DNA of 64,000 bases, taken from NCBI GenBank assembly GCA_963971575.1, contig OZ020624.1:16585249-16649248 (forward strand). Reading direction: 5' to 3'. The notes below the pieces were generated by a model. That model did no database searches and was not told the DNA's origin. It saw nothing but the letters and a program-made list of their open reading frames with translations. The DNA is from Liopterus haemorrhoidalis (lineage: Eukaryota > Arthropoda > Insecta > Coleoptera > Dytiscidae). The position numbers were made by a program, and so were the translations under genes. Shown here piece by piece: positions 48,891 to 61,212 of the stretch (within the stretch, counting starts at the first letter, position 1; each line of letters opens with the position of its first letter).

Positions 48891-50860
48891 GTAAAACATG
48901 AATTTTGAAAATTCAACTATTTCGTTGCTATTTTCTCTCAATAATATCATAATTCTTGGTCAGAAACCAAAATTAGTGTTATGTACTTCTAAAACATGTT
49001 GCGCTTAGCCAGTTTTCAAGTAAAACTTGAATTTTGAAAATTCAACTATTTCGTTGCTATTTTCTGTCAATAATATCATAATTCTTGGTCAGAAACCAAA
49101 ATTAGTGTTATGTACTTCTAAAACATGTTGCGCTTAATCAGTTTTCAAGTAAAACTTGAATTTTGAAAATTCAACTATTTCGTTGCTATTTTCTGTCAAT
49201 AATATCATAATTCTTGGTCAGAAACCAAAATTAGTGTTATGTACTTCTTAAACATGTTGCGCTTAACCAGTTTTCATGTTAAACATGAATTTTGAAAATT
49301 CAACTATTTCGTTGCTATTTTGTGTCATAAAAATCATTATTCTTGGTCAGAAACCAAAATAAGTGTTATGTACTTCTTAAACATGTTGCGCTTAACCAGT
49401 TTTCAAGTAAAACTTGAATTTTGAAAATTCAACTATTTCGTTGCTATTTTCTGTCAATAATATCATAATTCTTGGTCAGAAACCAAAATTAGTGTTATGT
49501 ACTTCTTAAACATGTTGCGCTTAACCAGTTTTCATATAAAACATGAAATTTGAAAATTCAACTATTTCGTTGCTATTTTGTGTCATAAACATCATTATTC
49601 TTGGTCAGAAACCAAAATAAGTGTTAAGTACTTCTTAAACATGTTGCGCTTAATCAGTTTTCAAGTAAAACTTGAATTTTGAAAATTCAACTATTTCGTT
49701 GCTTTTTTCTGTCAATAATATCATAATTCTTGGTCAGAAACCAAAATTAGTGTTATGTACTTCTTAAACATGTTGCGCTTAACCAGTTTTCATGTAAAAC
49801 ATGAATTTTGAAAATTCAACTATTTCGTTGCTATTTTGTGTCACTAACATCATAATTCTTGGTCAGAAACCAAAATAAGTGTTATGTACTTCTTAAACAT
49901 GTTGCGCTTAACCAGTTTTCAAGTAAAACTTGAATTTTGAAAATTCAACTATTTCGTTGCTATTTTCTGTCAATAATATCATAATTCTTGGTCAGAAACC
50001 AAAATTAGTGTTATGTACTTCTTAAACATGTTGCGCTTAACCAGTTTTCAAGTAAAACTTGAATTTTGAAAATTCAACTATTTCGTTGCTATTTTCTGTC
50101 AATAATATCATAATTCTTGGTCAGAAACCAAAATTAGTGTTATGTACTTCTTAAACATGTTGCGCTTAACCAGTTTTCATGTAAAACATGAAATTTGAAA
50201 ATTCAACTATTTCGTTGCTATTTTGTGTCATAAACATCATTATTCTTGGTCAGAAACCAAAATAAGTGTTATGTACTTCTTAAACATGTTGCGCTTAATC
50301 AGTTTTCAGTAAAACTTGAATTTTGAAAATTCAACTATTTCGTTGCTTTTTTCTGTCAATAATATCATAATTCTTGGTCAGAAACCAAAATTAGTGTTAT
50401 GTACTTCTTAAACATGTTGCGCTTAACCAGTTTTCATGTAAAACATGAATTTTGAAAATTCAACTATTTCGTTGCTATTTTGTGTCATAAACATCATTAT
50501 TCTTGGTCAGAAACCAAAATAAGTGTTATGTACTTCTTAAACATGTTGCGCTTAACCAGTTTTCATGTAAAACATGAATTTTGAAAATTCAACTATTTTG
50601 TTGCTATTTTGTGTCACTAACATCATAATTCTTGGTCAGAAACCAAAATAAGTGTTATGTACTTCTTAAACATGTTGCGCTTAACCAGTTTTCAAGTAAA
50701 ACTTGAATTTTGAAAATTCAACTATTTCGTTGCTATTTTCTGTCAATAATATCATAATTCTTGGTCAGAAACCAAAATTAGTGTTATGTACTTCTTAAAC
50801 ATGTTGCGCTTAACCAGTTTTCAAGTAAAACTTGAATTTTGAAAATTCAACTATTTCGTT
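48891..50860. repeat. satellite stretch related to 46.3-46.8 kb
   Basis: The ctctcaata, agccag, aatcag, catg series at 48.9-49.3 kb repeats that at 46.35-46.75 kb at an offset of 2580 = 20 x 129. Private changes: catgttaaac (about 49277), cataaaaatc (about 49327), gttaagtac (about 49624) and a 1-bp loss (ttttcagtaaaac at about 50303-50315). Confidence 0.75.
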
Positions 50861-53800
50861 GCTATTTGGTGTCATAAACATCATTATTCTTGGTCAGAAA
50901 CCAAAATAAGGGTTATGTACTTCTAAAACATGTTGCGCTTAACCAGTTTTCAAGTAAAACTTGAATTTTGAAAATTCAACTATTTCGTTGCTATTTTCTG
51001 TCAACAATATCAAAATTCTTGGTCAGAAACCAAAATTAGTGTTATGTACTTCTTAAACATGTTGCGCTTAACCAGTTTTCAAGTAAAACTTGAATTTTGA
51101 AAATTCAACTATTTCGTTGCTATTTTGTGTCATTAACATCATAATTCTTGGTCAGAAACCAAAATAAGTGTTATGTACTTCTAAAACATGTTGCGCTTAA
51201 CCAGTTTTCAAGTAAAACTTGAATTTTGAAAATTCAACTATTTCGTTACTATTTTCTGTCAATAATATCATAATTCTTGGTCAGAAACCAAAATTAGTGT
51301 TATGTACTTCTAAAACATGTTGCGCTTAGCCAGTTTTCAAGTAAAACATGAATTTTGAAAATTCAACTATTTCCTTGCTATTTTGTGTCATAAACATCAT
51401 TATTCTTGGTCAGAAACCAAAATAAGTGTTATGTACTTCTTAAACATGTTGCGCTTAACCAGTTTTCAAGTAAAACTTGAATTTTGAAAATTCAACTATT
51501 TCGTTGCTATTTTCTGTCAATAATATCAAAATTCTTGGTCAGAAACCAAAATAAGTGTTATGTACTTCTAAAACATGTTGCGCTTAACCAGTTTTCAAGT
51601 AAAACTTGAATTTTGAAAATTCAACTATTTCGTTGCTATTTGGTGTCATAAACATCATTATTCTTGGTCAGAAACCAAAATAAGGGTTATGTACTTCTAA
51701 AACATGTTGCGCTTAACCAGTTTTCAAGTAAAACTTGAATTTTGAAAATTCAACTATTTCGTTGCTATTTTCTGTCAACAATATCAAAATTCTTGGTCAG
51801 AAACCAAAATTAGTGTTATGTACTTCTAAAACATGTTGCGCTTAGCCAGTTTTCAAGTAAAACATGAATTTTGAAAATTCAACTATTTCGTTGCTATTTT
51901 GTGTCATAAACATCATTATTCTTGGTCAGAAAGCAAAATAAGTGTTATGTACTTCTAAAACATGTTGCGCTTAACCAGTTTTCAAGTAAAACTTGAATTT
52001 TGAAAATTCAACTATTTCGTTGCTATTTTCTGTCAATAATATCATAATTCTTGGTCAGAAACCAAAATTAGTGTTATGTACTTCTTAAACATGTTGCGCT
52101 TAACCAGTTTTCATATAAAACATGAAATTTGAAAATTCAACTATTTCGTTGCTATTTTGTGTCATAAACATCATTATTCTTGGTCAGAAACCAAAATAAG
52201 TGTTATGTACTTCCTAAACATGTTGCGCTTAACCAGTTTTCATGTAAAACATGAATTTTGAAAATTCAACTATTTCGTTGCTATTTTCTGTCAATAATAT
52301 CATAATTCTTGGTCAGAAACCAAAATTAGTGTTATGTACTTCTTAAACATGTTGCGCTTAACCAGTTTTCATGTAAAACATGAATTTTGAAAATTCAACT
52401 ATTTCGTTGCTATTTTCTCTCAATAATATCATAATTCCTGGTCAGAAACCAAAATTAGTGTTATGTACTTCTAAAACATGTTGCGCTTAGCCAGTTTTCA
52501 AGTAAAACATGAATTTTGAAAATTCAACTATTTCGTTGCTATTTTGTCAATAATATCATAAATCTTGGTCAGAAACCAAAATTAGTGTTATGTACTTCTT
52601 AAACATGTTGCGCTTAACCAGTTTTCATGTAAAACATGAATTTTGAAAATTTAACTATTTCGTTGCTATTTTGTGTCATTAACATCATAATTCTTGGTCA
52701 GAAACCAAAATAAGTGTTATGTACTTCTAAAACATGTTGCGCTTAACCAGTTTTCAAGTAAAACTTGAATTTGGAAAATTCAACTAATTCGTTGCTATTT
52801 TCTGTCAATAATATCAAAATTCTTGGTCAGAAACCAAAATAAGTGTAATGTACTTCTTAAACATGTTGCGCTTAACCAGTTTTCAAGTAAAACTTGAATT
52901 TTGAAAATTCAACTATTTCGTTGCTATTTTGTGTCATAAACATCATTATTCTTGGTCAGAAACCAAAATAAGTGTTATGTACTTCTTAAACATGTTGCGC
53001 TTAACCCGTTTTCAAGTAAAACTTGAATTTTGAAAATTCAACTATTTCGTTGCTATTTTCTGTCAATAATATCATAATTCTTGGTCAGAAACCAAAATTA
53101 ATGTTATGTACTTCTTAAACATGTTGCGCTTAACCAGTTTTCAAGTAAAACTTGAATTTTGAAAATTCAACTATTTCGTTGCTATTTTCTGTCAATAATA
53201 TCATAATTCTTGGTCAGAAACCAAAATAAGTGTTATGTACTTCTTAAACATGTTGCGCTTAACCAGTTTTCAAGTAAAACTTGAATTTTGAAAATTCAAC
53301 TATTTCGTTGCTATTTTCTGTCAATAAGATCATAATTCTTGGTCAGAAACCAAAATTAGTGTTATGTACTTCTTAAACATGTTGCGCTTAACCAGTTTTC
53401 ATGTAAAACATGAATTTTGAAAATTCAACTATTTCGTTGCTATTTTGTGTCATTAACATCATAATTCTTGGTCAGAAACCAAAATAAGTGTTATGTACTT
53501 CTTAAACATGTTGCGCTTAACCAGTTTTCAAGTAAAACTTGAATTTTGAAAATTAAACTATTTCGTTGCTATTTTCTGTCAATAATATCATAATTCTTGG
53601 TCAGAAACCAAAATTAGTGTCATGTACTTCTTAAACATGTTGCGCTTAACCAGTTTTCATGTAAAACATGAATTTTGAAAATTCAACTATTTCGTTGCTA
53701 TTTTCTCTCAATAATATCATAATTCTTGGTCAGAAACAGAAATTAGTGTTATGTACTTCTTAAACATGTTGCGCTTAACCAGTTTTCAAGTAAAACTTGA

Positions 53801-55022
53801 ATTTTGAAAATTTAACTATTTCGTTGCTATTTTGTGTCATAAACATCATTATTCTTGGTCAGAAACCAAAATAAGTGTTATGTACTTCTTAAACATGTTG
53901 CGCTTAACCAGTTTTCAAGTAAAACTTGAATTTTGAAAATTCAACTATTTCGTTACTATTTTCTGTCAATAATATCATAATTCTTGGTCAGAAACCAAAA
54001 TTAGTGTTATGTACTTCTAAAACATGTTGCGCTTAGCCAGTTTTCAAGTAAAACATGAATTTTGAAAATTCAACTATTTCCTTGCTATTTTGTGTCATAA
54101 ACATCATTATTCTTGGTCAGAAACCAAAATAAGTGTTATGTACTTCTTAAACATGTTGCGCTTAACCAGTTTTCAAGTAAAACTTGAATTTTGAAAATTC
54201 AACTATTTCGTTGCTATTTTCTGTCAATAATATCAAAATTCTTGGTCAGAAACCAAAATAAGTGTTATGTACTTCTAAAACATGTTGCGCTTAACCAGTT
54301 TTCAAGTAAAACTTGAATTTTGAAAATTCAACTATTTCGTTGCTATTTGGTGTCATAAACATCATTATTCTTGGTCAGAAACCAAAATAAGGGTTATGTA
54401 CTTCTAAAACATGTTGCGCTTAACCAGTTTTCAAGTAAAACTTGAATTTTGAAAATTCAACTATTTCGTTGCTATTTTCTGTCAACAATATCAAAATTCT
54501 TGGTCAGAAACCAAAATTAGTGTTATGTACTTCTTAATCATGTTGCGCTTAACCAGTTTTCAAGTAAAACTTGAATTTTGAAAATTCAACTATTTCGTTG
54601 CTATTTTGTGTCATTAACATCATAATTCTTGGTCAGAAACCAAAATAAGTGTTATGTACTTCTAAAACATGTTGCGCTTAACCAGTTTTCAAGTAAAACT
54701 TGAATTTTGAAAATTCAACTATTTCGTTACTATTTTCTGTCAATAATATCATAATTCTTGGTCAGAAACCAAAATTAGTGTTATGTACTTCTAAAACATG
54801 TTGCGCTTAGCCAGTTTTCAAGTAAAACATGAATTTTGAAAATTCAACTATTTCCTTGCTATTTTGTGTCATAAACATCATTATTCTTGGTCAGAAACCA
54901 AAATAAGTGTTATGTACTTCTTAAACATGTTGCGCTTAACCAGTTTTCAAGTAAAACTTGAATTTTGAAAATTCAACTATTTCGTTGCTATTTTCTGTCA
55001 ATAATATCAAAATTCTTGGTCA
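50861..55022. repeat. tggtgtc-marked block, first set
   Basis: The tggtgtc/aataagggtt pair occurs at 50869, 51643 and 54350 (steps of 6 monomers, and 27 monomers overall minus the 2-bp loss at 52545). 51.64-52.5 kb matches 59.38-60.25 kb at offset 7737 (60 x 129 - 3; the shared rare change cagaaagcaaaa lies at 51933 and 59670). 53.1-55.0 kb matches 57.35-59.25 kb at offset 4256 (33 x 129 - 1; the shared aattaaac lies at 53551 and 57807). Confidence 0.85.
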
Positions 55023-57810
55023 GAAACCAAAATAAGTGTTATGTACTTCTTAAACATGTTGCGCTTAACCAGTTTTCAAGTAAAACTTGAATTTTGAAAA
55101 TTCAACTATTTCGTTGCTATTTTCTGTCAATAATATCATAATTCTTGGTCAGAAACCAAAATTAGTGTTATGTACTTCTTAAACATGTTGCGCTTAACCA
55201 GTTTTCATGTAAAACATGAATTTTGAAAATTCAACTATTTCGTTGCTATTTTGTGTCATTAACATCATAATTCTTGGTCAGAAACCAAAATAAGTGTTAT
55301 GTACTTCTTAAACATGTTGCGCTTAACCAGTTTTCAAGTAAAACTTGAATTTGGAAAATTCAACTATTTCGTTGCTATTTTCTGTCAATAATATCAAAAT
55401 TCTTGGTCAGAAACCAAAATAAGTGTTATGTACTTCTAAAACATGTTGCGCTTAACCAGTTTTCAAGTAAAACTTGAATTTTGAAAATTCAACTATTTCG
55501 TTGCCATTTGGTGTCATAAACTACATTATTCTTGGTGAGAAACCAAAATAAGGGTTATGTACTTCTAAAACATGTTGCGCTTAACCAGTTTTCAAGTAAA
55601 ACTTGAATTTTGAAAATTCAACTATTTCGTTGCTATTTTGTGTCATAAACATCATTATTCTTGGTCAGAAACCAAAATAAGTGTTATGTACTTCTTAAAC
55701 ATGTTGCGCTTAACCAGTTTTCAAGTAAAACTTGAATTTTGAAAATTCAACTATTTCGTTGCTTTTTTCTGTTAATAATATCATAATTCTTGGTCAGAAA
55801 CCAAAATTAGTGTTATGTACTTCTTAAACATGTTGCGCTTAACCAGTTTTCATGTAAAACTTGAATTTTGAAAATTCAACTATTTCGTTGCTATTTTCTG
55901 TCAATAATATCATAATTCTTGGTCAGAAACCAAAATTAGTGTTATGTACTTCTTAAACATGTTGCGCTTAACCAGTTTTCATGTAAAACATGAATTTTGA
56001 AAATTCAACTATTTCGTTGCTATTTTGTGTCATTAACATCATAATTCTTGGTCAGAAACCAAAATAAGTGTTATGTACTTCTTAAACATGTTGCGCTTAA
56101 CCAGTTTTCAAGTAAAACTTGAATTTTGAAAATTCAACTATTTCGTTGCTATTTTCTGTCAATAATATCAAAATTCTTGGTCAGAAACCAAAATAAGTGT
56201 TATGTACTTCTAAAACATGTTGCGCTTAACCAGTTTTCAAGTAAAACTTGAATTTTGAAAATTCAACTATTTCGTTGCTATTTGGTGTCATAAACTACAT
56301 TATTCTTGGTCAGAAACCAAAATAAGGGTTATGTACTTCTAAAACATGTTGCGCTTAGCCAGTTTTCAAGTAAAACTTGAATTTTGAAAATTCAACTATT
56401 TCGTTGCTATTTTCTGTCAACAATATCAAAATTCTTGGTCAGAAACCAAAATTAGTGTTATGTACTTCTAAAACATGTTGCCTTTGCCAGTTTTCAAGTA
56501 AAACATGAATTTTGAAAATTCAACTATTTCGTTGCTATTTTGTGTCATAAACATCATTATTCTTGGTCAGAAACCAAAATAAGTGTTATGTACTTCTAAA
56601 ACATGTTGCGCTTAACCAGTTTTCAAGTAAAACTTGAATTTTGAAAATTCAACTATTTCGTTGCTATTTTGTGTCATTAACATCATAATTCTTGGTCAGA
56701 AACCAAAATAAGTGTTATGTACTTCTTAAACATGTTGCGCTTAGCCAGTTTTCAAGTAAAACATGAATTTTGAAAATTCAACTATTTCCTTGCTATTTTG
56801 TGTCATAAACATCATTATTCTTGGTCAGAAACCAAAATAAGTGTTATGTACTTCTTAAACATGTTGCGCTTAACCAGTTTTCAAGTAAAACTTGAATTTT
56901 GAAAATTCAACTATTTCGTTGCTATTTTGTGTCATTAACATCATAATTCTTGGTCAGAAACCAAAATAAGTGTTATGTACTTCTAAAACATGTTGCGCTT
57001 AACCAGTTTTCAAGTAAAACTTGAATTTGGAAAATTCAACTATTTCGTTGCTTGTTTCTGTCAATAATATCAAAATTCTTGGTCAGAAACCAAAATAAGT
57101 GTAGTGTATTTCTTAAACATGTTGCGCTTAACCAGTTTTCAAGTAAAACTTGAATTTTGAAAATTCAACTATTTCGTTGCTATTTTGTGTCATAAACATC
57201 ATTATTCTTGGTCAGAAACCAAAATAAGTGTTATGTACTTCTTAAACATGTTGCGCTTAACCCGTTTTCAAGTAAAACTTGAATTTTGAAAATTCAACTA
57301 TTTCGTTGCTATTTTCTGTCAATAATATCATAATTCTTGGTCAGAAACCAAAATTAATGTTATGTACTTCTTAAACATGTTGCGCTTAACCAGTTTTCAA
57401 GTAAAACTTGAATATTGAAAATTCAACTATTTCGTTGCTATTTTCTGTCAATAATATCATAATTCTTGGTCAGAAACCAAAATAAGTGTTATGTACTTCT
57501 TAAACATGTTGCGCTTAACCAGTTTTCAAGTAAAACTTGAATTTTGAAAATTCAACTATTTCGTTGCTATTTTCTGTCAATAATATCATAATTCTTGGTC
57601 AGAAACCAAAATTAGTGTTTTGTACTTCTTAAACATGTTGCGCTTAACCAGTTTTCATGTAAAACATGAATTTTGAAAATTCAACTATTTCGTTGCTATT
57701 TTGTGTCATTAACATCATTATTCTTGGTCAGAAACCAAAATAAGTGTTATGTACTTCTTAAACATGTTGCGCTTAACCAGTTTTCAAGTAAAACTTGAAT
57801 TTTGAAAATT
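55023..57810. repeat. 48-monomer-offset block, copy 1
   Basis: Matches 61213-64000 at an offset of 6190 = 48 x 129 - 2. Shared rare markers: ttgccatttggtgtc with ctacattattcttggtgag (55501 and 61691), a 1-bp-short gcctttgccag (56480 and 62670), gtagtgtatttc, and aatattgaaa. Differences are few, for example cattattc against cataattc near 57718/63908 and caagta against ctagta near 57786/63976. Confidence 0.9.
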
Positions 57811-60800
57811 AAACTATTTCGTTGCTATTTTCTGTCAATAATATCATAATTCTTGGTCAGAAACCAAAATTAGTGTCATGTACTTCTTAAACATGTTGCG
57901 CTTAACCAGTTTTCATGTAAAACATGAATTTTGAAAATTCAACTATTTCGTTGCTATTTTCTCTCAATAATATCATAATTCTTGGTCAGAAACCAAAATT
58001 AGTGTTATGTACTTCTTAAACATGTTGCGCTTAACCAGTTTTCAAGTAAAACTTGAATTTTGAAAATTTAACTATTTCGTTGCTATTTTGTGTCATAAAC
58101 ATCATTATTCTTGGTCAGAAACCAAAATAAGTGTTATGTACTTCTTAAACATGTTGCGCTTAACCAGTTTTCAAGTAAAACTTGAATTTTGAAAATTCAA
58201 CTATTTCGTTACTATTTTCTGTCAATAATATCATAATTCTTGGTCAGAAACCAAAATTAGTGTTATGTACTTCTAAAACATGTTGCGCTTAGCCAGTTTT
58301 CAAGTAAAACATGAATTTTGAAAATTCAACTATTTCCTTGCTATTTTGTGTCATAAACATCATTATTCTTGGTCAGAAACCAAAATAAGTGTTATGTACT
58401 TCTTAAACATGTTGCGCTTAACCAGTTTTCAAGTAAAACTTGAATTTTGAAAATTCAACTATTTCGTTGCTATTTTCTGTCAATAATATCAAAATTCTTG
58501 GTCAGAAACCAAAATAAGTGTTATGTACTTCTAAAACATGTTGCGCTTAACCAGTTTTCAAGTAAAACTTGAATTTTGAAAATTCAACTATTTCGTTGCT
58601 ATTTGGTGTCATAAACATCATTATTCTTGGTCAGAAACCAAAATAAGGGTTATGTACTTCTAAAACATGTTGCGCTTAACCAGTTTTCAAGTAAAACTTG
58701 AATTTTGAAAATTCAACTATTTCGTTGCTATTTTCTGTCAACAATATCAAAATTCTTGGTCAGAAACCAAAATTAGTGTTATGTACTTCTTAAACATGTT
58801 GCGCTTAACCAGTTTTTAAGTAAAACTTGAATTTTGAAAATTCAACTATTTCGTTGCTATTTTGTGTCATTAACATCATAATTCTTGGTCAGAAACCAAA
58901 ATAAGTGTTATGTACTTCTAAAACATGTTGCGATTAACCAGTTTTCAAGTAAAACTTGAATTTTGAAAATTCAACTATTTCGTTACTATTTTCTGTCAAT
59001 AATATCATTATTCTTGGTCAGAAACCAAAATTAGTGTTATGTACTTCTAAAACATGTTGCGCTTAGCCAGTTTTCAAGTTAAACATGAATTTTGAAAATT
59101 CAACTATTTCCTTGCTATTTTGTGTCATAAACATCATTATTCTTGGTCAGAAACCAAAATAAGTGTTATGTACTTCTTAAACATGTTGCGCTTAACCAGT
59201 TTTCAAGTAAAACTTGAATTTTGAAAATTCAACTATTTCGTTGCTATTTTCTGTCAATAATATCAAAATTCTTGGTCAGAAACCAAAATAAGTGTTATGT
59301 ACTTCTAAAACATGTTGCGCTTAACCAGTTTTCAAGTAAAACTTGAATTTTGAAAATTCAACTATTTCGTTGCTATTTGGTGTCATAAACATCATTATTC
59401 TTGGTCAGAAACCAAAATAAGGGTTATGTACTTCTAAAACATGTTGCGCTTAACCAGTTTTCAAGTAAAACTTGAATTTTGAAAATTCAACTATTTCGTT
59501 GCTATTTTCTGTCAACAATATCAAAATTCTTGGTCAGAAACCAAAATTAGTGTTATGTACTTCTAAAACATGTTGCGCTTAGCCAGTTTTCAAGTAAAAC
59601 ATGAATTTTGAAAATTCAACTATTTCGTTGCTATTTTGTGTCATAAACATCATTATTCTTGGTCAGAAAGCAAAATAAGTGTTATGTACTTCTAAAACAT
59701 GTTGCGCTTAACCAGTTTTCAAGTAAAACTTGAATTTTGAAAATTCAACTATTTCGTTGCTATTTTCTGTCAATAATATCATAATTCTTGGTCAGAAACC
59801 AAAATTAGTGTTATGTACTTCTTAAACATGTTGCGCTTAACCAGTTTTCATATAAAACATGAAATTTGAAAATTCAACTATTTCGTTGCTATTTTGTGTC
59901 ATAAACATCATTATTCTTGGTCAGAAACCAAAATAAGTGTTATGTACTTCCTAAACATGTTGCGCTTAACCAGTTTTCATGTAAAACATGAATTTTGAAA
60001 ATTCAACTATTTCGTTGCTATTTTCTGTCAATAATATCATAATTCTTGGTCAGAAACCAAAATTAGTGTTATGTACTTCTTAAACATGTTGCGCTTAACC
60101 AGTTTTCATGTAAAACATGAATTTTGAAAATTCAACTATTTCGTTGCTATTTTCTCTCAATAATATCATAATTCCTGGTCAGAAACCAAAATTAGTGTTA
60201 TGTACTTCTAAAACATGTTGCGCTTAGCCAGTTTTCAAGTAAAACATGAATTTTGAAAATTCAACTATTTCGTTGCTATTTTCTGTCAATAATATCATAA
60301 ATCTTGGTCAGAAACCAAAATTAGTGTTATGTACTTCTTAAACATGTTGCGCTTAACCAGTTTTCATGTAAAACATGAATTTTGAAAATTTAACTATTTC
60401 GTTGCTATTTTGTGTCATTAACATCATAATTCTTGGTCAGAAACCAAAATAAGTGTTATGTACTTCTAAAACATGTTGCGCTTAACCAGTTTTCAAGTAA
60501 ATTTGAATTTTGAAAATTCAACTATTTCGTTGCTATTTTCTGTCAATAATATCAAAATTCTTGGTCAGAAACCAAAATAAGTGTAATGTACTTCTTAAAC
60601 ATGTTGCGCTTAACCAGTTTTCAAGTAAAACTTGAATTTTGAAAATTCAACTATTTCGTTGCTATTTTGTGTCATAAACATCATTATTCTTGGTCAGAAA
60701 CCAAAATAAGTGTTATGTACTTCTTAAACATGTTGCGCTTAACCAGTTTTCAAGTAAAACTTGAATTTTGAAAATTCAACTATTTCGTTGCTTTTTTCTG

Positions 60801-61212
60801 TTAATAATATCATAATTCTTGGTCAGAAACCAAAATTAGTGTTATGTACTTCTTAAACATGTTGCGCTTAACCAGTTTTCATGTAAAACATGAATTTTGA
60901 AAATTCAACTATTTCGTTGCTATTTTGTGTCATTAACATCATAATTCTTGGCCAGAAACCAAAATAAGTGTTATGTACTTCTTAAACATGTTGCGCTTAA
61001 CCAGTTTTCAAGTAAAACTTGAATTTTGAAAATTCAACTATTTCGTTGCTATTTTCTGTCAATAATATCAAAATTCTTGGTCAGAAACCAAAATAAGTGT
61101 TATGTACTTCTAAAACATGTTGCGCTTAACCAGTTTTCAAGTAAAACTTGAATTTTGAAAATTCAACTATTTCGTTGCTATTTGGTGTCATAAACTACAT
61201 TATTCTTGGTCA
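57811..61212. repeat. intervening satellite block
   Basis: Carries the second copy of the 53.5-55 kb segment, including tggtgtc at 58606 and 59380, and the second copy of the 51.6-52.5 kb segment (59.38-60.25 kb). Then come a 1-bp-short monomer (caagtaaatttgaa, about 60495) and a monomer with ggccagaaacc (about 60950). No foreign DNA. Confidence 0.82.
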